Part shown: one piece after another, positions 40,901-52,735 of the stretch | Numbering within the stretch: the first letter of the stretch is position 1 | How the letters are laid out: each line of letters starts with the position of its first letter | Source: Syngnathus acus | Taxonomy: Eukaryota; Chordata; Actinopteri; Syngnathiformes; Syngnathidae | Reading direction: 5' to 3' | Assembly: GCF_901709675.1 (NCBI RefSeq) | Contig: NC_051099.1 | Span: 682,001-746,000, forward strand | Length of the DNA: 64,000 bases | Notes under the pieces: model-generated | Told to the model about the DNA's origin: nothing | Seen by the model: the letters and a program-made list of their open reading frames with translations, nothing else | Database searches by the model: none | Program-made: the position numbers and the translations under genes

Positions 40901-43900
40901 AAGCAGCCACCAGGACAGGTGCTGCAACAACCAGTTTACAGAAGCAAAGAATGGTGTCCCAAACTATAAAGCTCATCTCTAGCCTCGTTGTGCTCGTCGA
41001 CCAGACTGCAGTTTGTCATTGCACCTGAGTCATTGCATGGTCAAATGCTCACCTTCATGCCGTCTGGCAGCCACTTCATAGCAGGCATTTTTACTTTTAT
41101 TCATTGACTTGATCTTTTGGATAGAACCGTTGGTGGGCAAAAGCTTTCGTTCATGTATTCACTGTCACGCCAGGCGACCTCTGTCTTACCCCAATGCCTT
41201 TGCCGATGAAACCTCTTTTTTGTCAGCATCCAACTTGATATGCGTCATTCTCGGTCATTGGTTCGGCAAATCTCCCCAAGCCTCATTGTCAAACAAGCCA
41301 AGCGATATTTCTCCTCCCTTTGCTTGTAAACGCGCGTCATAGCACTTAATTAATGCACTTAATTATCTGGAGAGTTAAGCCTCCATTGTCACTCTCCACT
41401 GACACCGACCGATCTGCTTCATTTCTCTCCAGAGTGGCAAGGAAAGTGATAGCGACACCTACTCGCTTCAGATCTCTTTCCATGGGGCAATGTTGCAGTT
41501 CCATTGATCCTAATGTTAGATGGAGTCTTCAACAGCATGAAGTCCATTGCATCTTTTTGGGATCCTGACAACCAACTTGACCTTATTTACAGATGATTGC
41601 AACATTTGATGCCATCAAAGACTTTGGCTTCTTGCATTGCATCGATACGGTGCATGCAAGATGATGAAGTATCTTACGAAACCGTTTCAGTCAAACGTTT
41701 GCATCCGAGATTCATATGATTGCACTGACCTTCAATTGAGAGAGTGTTGCAGCTGTGTGCTGCCCCCCTCTGGATTTCCCTTTACATTACAGCCTAGGAC
41801 ATTTGCGCTAGAATTGGGTCAACGGACCTTGTGGTGGGATTTCGACATGTACTCGCTTCCTTCCCGAAACGTGAGTGTGGCCTTTTGTGTCTTTTCCCTG
41901 AAGGCATTTGGGCGGAGATCCTGATGGCCCAAACTCAAATGGATGTACTGCAGGGTCACATGGTCGTCTTGAAGGCGTCATACAACACGGTGCCTGGCGA
42001 TAATGACCTGAGCACAAACACCATCCTCTGGAACTTTGTTTCTGACAACACTCACCTGGTAAGAAATGAATTGGCCGCCGCCGTCGCCACCACAATCATA
42101 GAAGAAGGCTAAGCTATGGACATTTCTTTCTGCTCGTCCCGTTTAGATCATCGCTTACACTAAAGGCTCCATAAGTGTGGGGAGTGTTGCGTTCAAGGGC
42201 CGAGTTGGATTCACCTCTAGCATGCCCTCTCGGGACGTGTCTCTGTTCATCAACAACACCCGGGAGTCCGATTCCGGACGTTACCTCTGCCAAGTCATCA
42301 TCCCGGATAAACCTGGCCTCACTGCCGAGCTCAGCCTGGATGTCAAAGGTAAGAAACGACGGAGCCAACGATGGAACGTTTGACTAATCCGATGATTCCG
42401 CACTTTGCTCTTCAGTGCCCCCTGCTGTCCCAAAGTGCACTTTATCAGGGGAACCGGTGCAGAAAGGAAACGTGACTCTGAGCTGCAAGTCCAACAGCGG
42501 CAAGCCAATTCCATTGTATAAGTGGAAGAGAACAAGTCCCACCTCGGAGGTTTTCTTCTCACCCATGCTCAGTGAGTAGAGAGCGTGTCCATCCACTTTG
42601 TGAACCCACGCCTACATGATGCTTGTCCTGTTTCAATGACATTATAGATGAGAAGACGGGCATTCTGAAGCTGAGTAACCTGAGCAGTAACATGTCAGGG
42701 AAGTATGTGTGCAATGCCAGCAATGAAGTCGGATCTGAAATCTGCTTCATCAACCTGGAGATTTCCAATCGTATGTAAAACGGTTACTATTATTACCATA
42801 CAGTACTTTTTTATCCAAGTACGATATAGAACAGATCACTGACTAAATACAAACCACCTTGTAATCTCACTTGAGTCTTTGAAACCATCTTCTTGCAGTT
42901 TGATGCATTTTATTCTCCATGTATTTGTTGTGAGCTCTGATTTTCTCTACAGCCAATAAAGTTGGAGTGATTGTTGGCGCCACTGTGGGCACAGTGGTTG
43001 GCATCCTCTGCCTTTTACTCATTTTCGTGTTTTTCCTTAAGAAGAAGAAGCAACGGGACAATGAAGATGACCTGGCTAATGAAATCAAGTGAGTTGGACA
43101 AGACTGACAGAAGAGTCAGCGTAAAGTTGTTGCACCCAAAAAAACAACTTCCACTTGCAGTGCGTGAATAATACTAGTCAGATACACATAAAGTAGACAC
43201 CAATGGAACAAGAACAAAGTCAGTCTTATGTTGGGTCAAATGCCAAAGAATCCAAATAATCAATCCTACTGAATCCAACCAAAATCAAACGAAACACTTG
43301 GCATATTAACTGCTCTGATCCAGTGGCAACTTCTGGATCTCGGGGCCACGAAATGACAAAAACTACAGAACATTTCAGATTCAACCAAACTTTCCTTCAC
43401 ACCTTTGTCCACAATTCAGAGAGGACGCTCAGGCTCCCAAACGCGTGTCCTGGGCTAAAAGTGGAATGGGTTCCGATATCATCTCAAAGAACGGCACCTT
43501 GTCCTCCATCGCCTCCAGCCCGCAACACAGAGAGCAACACGACAACCACCACCAGCAGCAGCAGCAGCAGCAGTACCCCCAGCGCCCTCCGTCCGACACG
43601 GCCTCCGTGGTCACGGCCACCGGCAGCGTAGCCGGCTACCGTCCTTCCCGCCATCAGGGAGTGTCCACCCCGACGCACTACGGCTACAACAGCGACGCCA
43701 CCCTACCGCGCGACTCTTCGGAGGCCCAAGCCAGACCGGAACGTTACAGCCAGCTGCCACAGGCGCAGATGCTCCCACAAAGCTTTAGCCATCCTCCTCA
43801 GTTCCAAGTTCAGGCCACTCCGCCACCTCCGCCACTTCCCTCGTCCACACTCACAGGCTCCAACATCAGCCGCATGGGTGGGGTGCCCATTATGGTGCCT

Positions 43901-43930
43901 GCGCAGAACCAGGCTGGATCTCTTGTCTAA
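27916..43930 (+). CDS. esam: Endothelial cell-selective adhesion molecule
   Basis: A CTX/JAM-family type I adhesion protein of endothelial tight junctions. Coding exons: 27916-27976, 41904-42058, 42147-42348, 42416-42571, 42648-42770, 42953-43088 and 43420-43930. Phases agree throughout and give 447 residues (human is about 390). Order: signal peptide (1-about 24), V-type Ig (about 30-139), C2-type Ig (140-232, C163/C213 pair), transmembrane segment (about 236-261) followed by KKKK, and a long cytoplasmic tail. The tail carries the blocks SKNGTLSS and RMGGVPIMVPAQ and ends in GSLV, a class I PDZ ligand as in human ESAM. The V domain has F-strand Cys120 but Ala45 where the B-strand Cys is expected; human ESAM, as I recall it, also lacks that Cys. 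The fish tail is lengthened by a His/Gln-rich stretch (QQQQQQQ from CAG repeats near 43554-43572) and Pro-rich sequence. It is preceded by msantd2 in the same orientation, as in human. Confidence 0.95.
28291..28321. repeat. (GTCC)n microsatellite
   Basis: A tetranucleotide tract just inside esam intron 1, preceded by C8. Confidence 0.9.
29428..29500 (-). mobile_element. fragment of a non-autonomous hAT-like DNA transposon
   Basis: Read on the minus strand, the segment starts near GGTGTCAAACTC and continues through GGGGGCCAGATGCGGCCCGCC. The word GTGTCAAACTC followed by 'gggcc...cggcccgcc' is characteristic of terminal regions of hAT-type elements scattered in fish and other vertebrate genomes. 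A perfect 9-bp hairpin (29433-29441 with 29444-29452) sits inside. No transposase sequence is present and one end is missing. The family assignment is from memory. Confidence 0.45.
32613..32630. repeat. poly(C) run, 18 bases
   Basis: A homopolymer in esam intron 1, followed by a short CA tract and C/T-rich sequence to about 32830. Confidence 0.85.
34836..34870. repeat. (TG)n microsatellite
   Basis: A pure dinucleotide tract of 35 bp in esam intron 1. A similar shorter (GT)n lies near 37940-37966. Confidence 0.95.
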
Positions 43931-45232
43931 TAGCCATTACCTAAAGTCCTTCCTGGAAGGGTTCGCCTGGAGTTCTTTTTCATGGAGGACTGGGTTCTTG
44001 GTATTTAGCAAAGCTTATGAAGATTTTAGGACTCACTCCTGGTTTAAGTATTTTATTTATAGTCATGACGCACTGTATAGCTAGCTACATTGTTCAATCT
44101 TTTCTACCTTACAATTTTTACATTTTTTATTATGTCCTTCAATTTCAACAGCTTTTATTTGTTATATTTCCGATATAGTTTCTTTTGTTTTTGCTTCTAG
44201 ACATAATGAACCATTTGAACACATTTATTCAGCGACTTTATAAGCAGAGCACTATTTTGGGTTGCTCACTTGTAACTTGACACATGGAGGCCTTCATGTT
44301 TTGTTCGCTTCAGCGACTCCACCTACAATTGTGAAATGTCACTTGTTAAGCGAAAAAGACAAAACGAAACGAAAGATGCCGAGCCGTTAAATGTTAAAAC
44401 TATGACTAATAAATCTTGAGGGCATTGCAGCAAAATTGTACAAACGTCGTAATCCCCCTAACATAGTGACAAAGTTATTTTAAGTAACCATCATTTTATT
44501 TGCAAGCAGCACAAGAAATGTAAATATGCTATTTATTTTATTTTTCTTGTTATTATTACAGTTATGAGAAAAGTATGAACGCTGCAACAGTAATGCGGGT
44601 ATAAACTGAGATTATGTGTTAAGTTATTTCTGCCTTGAACACTGGATACTGAACCAAAGAAAAACAGTACAAATACTTCTGTTCATTACATGCTTTGTTT
44701 GAACTTCTTTTCAGTAAAGACATTTCTATCTGGTTAAAAAAAAAAAAAAAAATGCATTAAATGTGTGCGCCATTGTATAAAACGATCCAATATTCTATGT
44801 TGTCTTGACACTGGCATTGTACTGGCCCCTTCTGGAAGTGAAATTGTTCATTGATTTTATCTCAACGCTGTGCAAGAATGAAAAGAAAAATGTTTGATGA
44901 GAAGAACTACTTTGATTATATAAATGCAGCTACAATTCATCAACGTCAGTATTTGAGATTTCAAACTGCATTGCGAACAACAGAATTGATTTAAAACATC
45001 TCCAACCGTATTTTTGGATGTTCTAAAGAAACTATGTTTTTTATGATCGATTGTTTTTATTTTATTTTGAACTAAAGTGCTATCAACTAAAATGGATGAA
45101 CTACTGTGGACAAACTGGAGGCCAAATGTGTTTATTACTAACGGTGGTCTCGGTTTTAGACAAGATGTGCACTTGTATCTATCTTCCGTATTCTTCTTTG
45201 TAAAAATGCTTTGTATAATATTTTCAATTAAA
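43931..45232 (+). other. esam: esam 3' UTR with candidate polyadenylation signals
   Basis: Untranslated AT-rich sequence follows the stop. AATAAA lies at 44408-44413. ATTAAA at 45227-45232 is followed after about 14 bases by a GU-rich tract (45246-45270), the arrangement expected of a genuine distal cleavage site. A 3' UTR of 0.5 or 1.3 kb is therefore possible. Confidence 0.45.
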
Positions 45233-45400
45233 AATTCGAAGAGAGGTGTGCGTGTGTGTGTGCGCGCGCGCTGCATCAACACATTTGACTGTGAGCTGCA
45301 GCCTGCAAATCTTATATTTTGTTGATTAACATTTATGTTGTGTGCGGGTATTAGTAAACATTTGACTCATTCAGTTCTGGTCTATATCATGTGGAACAGC

Positions 45401-45435
45401 GGGAGGGAGGAAGGAAGGAAGGAAGGAAGGAAGGA
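45401..45435. repeat. GGGA/GGAA tetranucleotide repeat
   Basis: A purine repeat in the esam-fez1 intergenic region. Confidence 0.9.
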
Positions 45436-46169
45436 GCGGCTCAGAGCAAGCCGTTTTGGTGCGGTCTCTTTAAATGCAATTAAGAGGTTACAGCCCGCTC
45501 AGACATTATTGTAGTTTTTAAGGGGTAGGTCACACCCCTGTCAGACTAACTACAAAAATGTCGTTTTTAAGCGGCGTAGTGTTTACTTCTGCCACAAACT
45601 TTTTGATTGACAACCATACATAACACGTAACAAAATAAATCCCCTCACAATCTTCATGAACACGTCTTGTAAACAAGCACTGCAGTCAAGTTAAGCCAAC
45701 GAATGCATTTAACACAAAATTGTGTTCACCAAAAATAAAAGAGCACCTTCGATGCAGTCGATCTGATACAACTACTCAGAATACATCCATCCACAAGAAG
45801 TCAAAACATAGCGCCTTACCGCTTCACTGCGTCCGATGATTCCATGGAATGAAGAAACTGAATGAAACGAAGTCTTTCAGCAAATCCATCTTGAGCGCTC
45901 CACTTGGCTGGCATCCTTGAGTAATTAAGATGGCGGACTTGCGAAACCGTTTGCCCGCAACCACTAATTACCTTGATTGGTAGTGCCGCCCCAAAGACTG
46001 GGACAAATTGGATCCAATTAAACCATATCCCTCAAACAGATGATAAAAGTGTCTCTGCACTACCTGGGGGAATTAGATGAAACGGTCTACAATCCTGGAG
46101 ACTCCGAGTGCACCACAAAATGTATTTAAAAGCTAGAAAAGTGGCTTTTCCATTGTCTAGTGGTCTTTA

Positions 46170-46183
46170 GTGCCATCTAGTGG
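46170..46183 (-). promoter_or_regulatory. CTCF-like core motif
   Basis: On the minus strand the sequence reads CCACTAGATGGCAC, matching all 14 positions of the CTCF core consensus CCASYAGRKGGCRS. It lies between the converging 3' ends of esam and fez1. Binding is inferred, not shown. Confidence 0.45.
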
Positions 46184-46270
46184 TCAACTCAGCCTCCTGT
46201 ATGGTGAGGCGTGAAGCAGGTCACATATAATAAATACAATGCGCACCGTGCACTTGATTAGGGTAGCATG

Positions 46271-46276
46271 TTTATT
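46271..46276 (-). terminator. fez1: candidate fez1 polyadenylation signal
   Basis: AATAAA on the minus strand about 890 bp after the fez1 stop codon. Using it would place the long (CA)n tract at 46767-46866 inside the fez1 3' UTR. Other hexamers could be used instead. Confidence 0.35.
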
Positions 46277-46765
46277 AGAATTTGCAATTTAGCAATGTAA
46301 GATTCATTTACACATCACATATGCCAATGTGTGCACCTTTCCTGGACTAGTTGACCAAGGCTCGCTCGCTATCCAAGGTAAACTGTGGACGGACGGATTA
46401 ATACGGAATACACAGCAGCAGCTGTCACTCCGGTGACATCAAATCAAAGTAGAAAAATCCGGTTCTATCAAATGTTTGATACAAATGAAAAGAGATTACA
46501 AAACCTACTGTGTAGTCACAGTCAACTAAAGAACAGGAAACAAGACCAGAAGAATGCACTGCACCTGAATTGATGGGTTTCTCTTTCACTCCGTCTCCGC
46601 TACAGTGATCAGAAAACAGTGCATGGCTTGTGTGGTCAAAGAAACTGCTTCAATTTAAACAATACAGGTAGGGAGGGGTGGTGTTTATGAATGCAATGTA
46701 CTCTCATGAAGTATGACTGGAATAAATAAGAATGAAAACAGAGGAATAAAATGCACAAACACCAT

Positions 46766-46867
<102 letters not shown>

Positions 46868-47167
46868 ATGCTCCATGAGTGAAGTCCTTTAAAAGAGGGA
46901 TCTGGCTGTCCCGCTTGAAATATTTCAGTGGCTGGCTAAAGCATGATTAAGTGCGAGGAGAGACAGGATGAGCTCAGCAAGAAGCAATCATCATAGGTGA
47001 GGTGCATATAAGGTTGATGCTGCGGCGGCAGTGGCGGCGGAATAACCACCAACGAGGAGAAGGGTCATGCTGCCAGCGGGCAAAGGAGGAGTTCACACCG
47101 TGGCCCCGCCCCTGCCTGCCTGTCGGACTGACTGACTGACTGCCCGCCTGACTGCCGGTACCAAGCT

Positions 47168-50100
47168 TTAGGTAGGACACAAAACTGCAGAAGGAAAGCA
47201 GTGGATATCTCCATTAGTCATATTGGAAAGGTCCTATTTCTCATGGCCTATTTTTAAATCCATGTATCATCACATCCAAGTTCTTCTACCTTTTAATATG
47301 TAGTCAGTTAGCAGCGTAGGCACCTTCTCGCTGTCTTCTTTGATGGCAAAAAGAACTACATGGGGGGGGGGGGGACATGTTTGCAATAAATACAAAAGAG
47401 TATTTTTGCAGGAACTTACTTTTTGTTAGCATCTGCAGGTCATCAACAGATGGTGGGCTGCTTTTCTTCTCATAAGGAATGACTGTGTTCAGATACTAGA
47501 AATAGGGTGAAGGGATCATTTAGTCGTTTCCATCCAAATCATTTTGCATCATTTAGCACTTCTGATATTGCGATCAAATGAGATCAAAATACAAACTTGA
47601 ATCTTATTATTTCAATGGATTTTTTGGGTGAAGTACTTTGGCGAGCATATCAATCCATTTGAGGCTGAAATATTTCATTTGAAAAGGATGGCCATTATGG
47701 CTACCTGTTTCTCATTGCCTGTGCTTCCAAAAGTCTGTCTTATGCCCGTCTGAAGGATGTTGGATAGTCCCTCCATACTGAAGCGCTGCAGGTCAAAAGC
47801 AATCAACACAATTCAGATATAGTCACCGTCACTCCAAATGAGATACAGTAGTGATGTTTTGCTTTGCACAGCGGGAAAACCCATTAGGTTGTTTGCCTTG
47901 AACTCTCCGGAAATGTCTCCTACATCATTCCAGGAAGATCCGCTAATGGCCTTGAGATGCATTATCACAGGCAGTCTGCTTTCACGTTTCTCTAATGCAA
48001 GTATTCAATGAGAACATTTCGATCTCCATTCCACACAATATAGAGATTTAAGAATCATTGCCTTTTATGGAGAAATTGCTGTGAATGCAGAAATGCTGGA
48101 TGAATGACACAGAACCATATTACAAATATATATATGAATATAAAAAATATAGATTTATATCATCTTTGTTACATGATGAGCCTGTAAGCCGCGTGAGTTT
48201 AAAATTGGAATGAGTTGAGTTGAATGAATTATGTCCAAATAAAAGGTGTGAGAAAAACCGAAATAACATCAAGTAGGACTAGTTTCAATGTTGTTTACCT
48301 TGACAGGCATGCTTGGCGTCTTGTCCGCACGAGCAGCGGTGCCGGTATTGGCCGCGTTGGCCGGCACCGGCACCAGAGCCACTCCTCCCTGCAGGCTCAA
48401 AGCTTTGTCCCGGCGTCGGCGTTTGCTATTATCTCGCTGCTCCTTCTGCCTATTCTGCACGTCCATCAGGGCACCGATGAAGGTGTTCTTCACCTCTTTC
48501 TCAAACTCCAGCTCGTCGCGCCGTGCCAGCTGACTGACCAGTTCCTCCGAGTACTCTCGGATGGCGGCTTCCACGCGGTGCAAGAGTTCAACTAGCGTGG
48601 AGCTGGGCATCAGACTCAGGCCTGCAGAACGGAGCGGGAGATGGGGGAGGAAAGAGGACTTTTTTTTTTTTTTTTGCCTTAGAGGACTAATGGATGATTG
48701 GAAAAGCCTTGCAAACCTTCATAAGAACAGTTGTTGTTAGAGGCTTGGGACAGTTGTCGGATCTCCTCCAGCAGGGAAGGCTGAGTCCTGGAGGAGCAAC
48801 GACTGCTCTCCTCCTCGTCCTCTTCCTCGGTTTCACCGGGGTCTGGGGAGTTTTCCATCATCTCTGCTATCTCCTCAATGACCTAAAAGGAGGATACTTT
48901 GGTTTAGCTACGCTGATCATTTGAATGCATTGAAAGTATGCAAACCTGATCTGCTGTGATGAGAGGCTCTTCGTTCAGACAATTGGCATTGTCATTCTTC
49001 TCATTCATTTCTTCCTCCTCTTTTTCGTGGATCTGGAGAAACAGAAAAGAGAAAGTTGTAGAAAGAGTGAACGTGGTTGACGTGACATGTTTTTAGAGAT
49101 TCCAATTGAAATTTGATATCCTGTTTACCGCTAAAATGGGAATTATTTCCCCATTGTGGTATTTGTCATCCATTTAATTATAATTCAACCAGCAATTTTT
49201 GTCAAATGTTATGGATTCACTTGAAACCATTTCAATGTATTCATTTCTTTATTTGCTTGATAATACATTCATAAAAAAAAATATTTAGTGAATTGAATCA
49301 ATGAAACATTTGATGAATTGAATTATTTCATGAATAGATGGTAGTTTTTGGAATAGTTTGACTTTCCACTCAGTGTGAATGTGAGTGTGGCTGGCTGGCT
49401 GGCTGCCTACCTCTTTGTCAGAAAAATTGGCGTTGAATCCTTCGGAGTCTGGACCGTCCCATGCAGCAATGTAATTGTCAGTTAGAGCATCCCACACACT
49501 GCAATGCAACAGGAAAAAGAAAAATAGGTTTGAACAGGAAAGTGAATATTTCAAGCTTTGTTTTCTACTTTTGTCCAAGAAGCTCTTTTCTTGTAGCACA
49601 CTCACTCAAAATTCAAACAAATGTAACTTTTGCATTGGAGCCGAGCCGTGGGCTGCAAAAGAACAAAGCACATGAATAAAATAAACATTGCAAAATTGCT
49701 AGAAATGGACAAATAGATTCAATAGCGCTCACAAAAACTTGTGCCAGCCAGCGGATTCTCTTGTCCTGTGTTTGAGGAGGAATGACATCAACTGGGAGAG
49801 AAACAGCCTTTGTTTTGGAGATGGCCGTTTTTTTCTTTCCTCTACTCAGAGGGCGGGCGTTTCAGGACCTGCTTGGTGCTGCCCACGCTCAGCTCGCTCA
49901 CATAGTGGACATTATTCAACTCATGACGCACTCTGGAAGCACGGTGGCATTCACTTGCTCTTAAAAAGCTTTTAATTATATTGTCTATTTATTCATAGGT
50001 TTGCAGTCGTCCTGCCAATAGTATGTACAATATGTGCTTCGACCATAACCTGGTCAGCTCTCATCTGAGCCTCGCTTGATAATTGAATAAGTCACGTTCA

Positions 50101-50734
50101 TTTAGAAGTATCACTTTTTTTTTCTCCTTGTGCCCACAACAAGGCTATTTTTAATCCGAATAGCCCACTGCACAGTGTGACGACACACGCTTGCGGTAGG
50201 GCAGGGCAGGGCACGGCAGGACAGGGCAGGGCAGGGCAGGGCAGGGCCAAAGACAAGGAAAGCACACAACGCTGCACACTGAATAATTCACCGTGTAATC
50301 TTCCTACTGACAATTTTTAGAACCTTTAAGGCTCGTGTGGACCAAGATACTTGTTGGCTGTAATGGACTCGTCATTAGATCTGAGGAATGACTCACTCTT
50401 CATCCTGGAGCCGCTCCTCCTCCTCTTGGTTTTGCGACTGGTTGCGTATTGGCGCCAGGCCCTCGGTCTTGGTGTTGTAATTGTGGAAGCAGACGTTGAG
50501 TTTCTCATCAAACTCGTTGACCAGGTCCTCCATAGACTTGAAGCTCATCATCTCGGAAAAGTTCTCCAGCTCAGAGAAGTCCTCTCGGGTGATGGAGACC
50601 AGCGGGACCACGGTGGTGGTGGTGGTGGTGGTGTAAGAGGGGTGCTTGAGCACCGCCGGGTGGTCATACTCATCCGTACGGCAAGGCCGGAGGTCCTCAA
50701 ACTCCTCATCCAAACACACGAGAGGGGCTTCCAT
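47168..50734 (-). CDS. fez1: Fasciculation and elongation protein zeta-1
   Basis: FEZ1 is a neuronal adaptor linking kinesin-1 to cargo and supporting axon outgrowth. Coding exons, 5' to 3' on the minus strand: 50734-50397, 49498-49411, 49032-48946, 48882-48717, 48621-48299, 47785-47705, 47495-47420, 47355-47290 and 47184-47168. Phases agree and give 413 residues (human 392). Hallmarks are the start MEAPLVCLDEEFEDLRP, the block MEDLVNEFDEKLNVCFHNYN, an acidic middle (about 112-226), a coiled coil with basic end (about 230-298, through RRDELEFEKEVKNTF), the block RFSMEGLSNILQTGIRQTFG and the ending LTDYILKVLCPT. The last exon is only 17 bp and supplies VLCPT plus the stop. Residues 35-41 are a run of seven Thr from a GGT/ACC repeat not found in human as I recall it. 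Introns all use GT-AG. Confidence 0.96.
50198..50248. repeat. (GGGCA)n pentanucleotide repeat in fez1 intron
   Basis: About ten units of GGGCA with two variants, in the intron between the first and second fez1 coding exons. Confidence 0.9.
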
Positions 50735-52055
50735 GGTATCCCCTCACTTTCGGAGTCCAAAAGCTGTTGAGAGAGAGAGAGACAGTCGAGTCACCATCAC
50801 TAGCTTTGCTGTTTTAATGACGGCAGATATGAGAATCTCATTCTCTTCATGCTAGGACAATACATTTAATGTCGGTCCAAGGTTTCTTACTGTATGCCAC
50901 CTTATCTCACGTTAGCTATCGCTAAGAGAATTGAAGTCAGTAAAGCGGGATGAGGCTTAATCTTAAATCTGAGTAATACAAAGTTGTCTGTCTTTCACCA
51001 GCTGTCCTGTTTCTATTTTGATAGCCGTTCAGTTCCAGCGAAATGAATTCTTTCTCTGTCATGGTCATTTCGCGGAAGGATGTCTTTCCAAACCTAATGA
51101 GAAATGGCACAGTGAGGTCATGGAAGAGGATGGACCAGAAGGGAACCGTGTCCCAAAGGGAATCCAATCAATTGGCTTTCGTGCTAAACCACAGATAATG
51201 AAGTACCTTCACGCCATTAGAAACTGATGCACATTTGTCAAAATACATATTCTATAAAAAGATATTCTATTTCTATGGTGAGTGTTATCGTGCTTATATT
51301 GAAAAATCAAGCTTCCTCATCGCACCATTAAGTGCAGGTCATTTCCTATTATTGTTAGATGATAAAGAAGAAAGGCCAAGGAATCATGAATTCATAAGAA
51401 ACAGTTCATTTACCGCAAACTTTGCAAATAACTTCAGTTTCTGCCAGCTCTGTTTTATATGAATGAGTCAAACTCACAGCAAAAATGTTTCTAATTTGTA
51501 CATAAGGATTGAAAACAGTGAATACGATGCACGTGTCTGTGGTATCATCCCTCTAATGTGTGCCTTGAATGCGTGTCAGCAGATTTCCATCCAACCTTTA
51601 CCAAGTGAGAATCTGATCCACAGGGATTGACAGTTGGCTTACAATCAGAGGGACCTTTGATTTGATATTATCATTATTATTGTTATATTATTTTGCTATT
51701 ATTATTATTTTGATATTATTATCTATTTTATTCCCCCCCCCCACAATGCCTAAGAATACCTAAGATGGATTCCACCTTGTATGCAGAGGGAGGTGCAACT
51801 TCAAGCTACTAATGGATGACAAGCAAGTGTATGTCATCAGCTCATCGGGGAGGGGGAAAAAAAAAAAAAGGAATGTGGGGGGAGGGAGAGAAGAGAAGCA
51901 AGAATTGAGGAATAAAAGATGGAGGAAATGATGAATACAAGCCCCCTTATGAAAAGATGGCGATGCAAGACAAGAACCCCAATCACGGCCCTCCCTCCCG
52001 CCCGCCCGCCTGGTCTGTCATGGTGAAAGGAATATCACACTGATGCTTGCTTACC
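50735..52055 (-). other. fez1: fez1 5' UTR, first intron and candidate non-coding exon 1
   Basis: The coding exon extends upstream to an acceptor (CAG) at 50764-50766, so 29 bp of 5' UTR (50735-50763) lie with the ATG. A strong donor (GTAAGCAAGC) ending an exon at 52055 is the best candidate for the upstream non-coding exon, leaving an intron of about 1.3 kb (50764-52054). The intron contains a poly(A) run and AT-rich sequence but no further exon that I can see. Confidence 0.55.
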
Positions 52056-52350
52056 TGCAGTGGATGTGGACGTGATGTTCCTGTTTGATGGCAGGCAGGA
52101 CCAGAATAGGCGCTGGCTCGCTTGAAAATGTCACCGATGAAGGGATGCTACATTCAAATGGGAGTGAAAAAGAAAGGAAATGGCTTGAAGATCCTTCCGT
52201 ATCCTTTCCCTCCCTCAGCCCCCCTTATGTGTCCTCCTTCCCTCCCTCCCTCCCTCCCTCCCTCCGTCCGTCCGTCCGTCCGTCCCACAGTCCCTTGTTT
52301 TGCCATCCAGCCAGCCCAGCTCATGCAGCGCCTGCGCAGGAAACATGACA
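52056..52350 (-). promoter_or_regulatory. fez1: candidate fez1 promoter with NRF1-like site
   Basis: Upstream of the candidate exon 1 is a CCCT/CCGT repeat block (52233-52285) and then GCGCCTGCGC at 52328-52337, one base from the NRF1 palindrome GCGCATGCGC. The transcription start is not determinable. Confidence 0.3.
52233..52285. repeat. (CCCT)n-(CCGT)n compound repeat
   Basis: Two adjoining pyrimidine-rich tetranucleotide tracts in the candidate fez1 promoter. Confidence 0.9.
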
Positions 52351-52729
52351 TCAGCTCAGCCCCTCCCCTCCCCTGCTCTGCTCTGCTCTTTCCTTCCCAG
52401 CATCTCTCTCTCTCTCTCCCCTTTGTCTGTCAATGCAAGCGTTCATGCTCACATATTCATGAGGCAGGCTCGGGGGGAAGGGGATGTTGCAGCACATCAA
52501 TCCAACCTTAAATATAAAAGGATTGCAGCTCTTGATGATGTTACTTAGCCATGCTCATTTTTCATTCCATTTTTCTTTAATATCACTTTGCATCTTTGTA
52601 GCTGTTGCTTTCCTCCATAGCATACATTTAAATTCCACTAAAAAAAAACAACTCAAGAAATAATCTGTCCAAAATACGAATTCAAATATAAAAATAGCAG
52701 CAAATGGTGAGGCATCATCATTCAGTATC

Positions 52730-52735
52730 TTTATT
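52730..52735 (-). terminator. cfap58: candidate cfap58 polyadenylation signal
   Basis: AATAAA on the minus strand 365 bp after the cfap58 stop. The short gap before the fez1 promoter region fits a compact tandem arrangement. Confidence 0.4.

Larger units (their letters stand above)
27977..41903 (+). other. esam: esam intron 1 (13.9 kb)
   Basis: The donor GTAAGC at 27977 and the acceptor AG at 41902-41903 bound a very large intron, while the other six are 67-331 bp. It contains microsatellites, homopolymers and a short transposon-derived fragment near 29.43-29.50 kb. No exon, RNA gene or nested gene on either strand could be supported; the longest open frame (38739-39179, plus) shows no family resemblance. 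A large first intron after the signal-peptide exon often houses enhancers, which is inference here. Confidence 0.75.
45270..46255. other. esam-fez1 convergent intergenic region
   Basis: About 1 kb separates the two 3' ends. It contains a GGGA/GGAA repeat (45401-45435) and a CTCF-like core (46170-46183). No gene seen. Confidence 0.5.
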
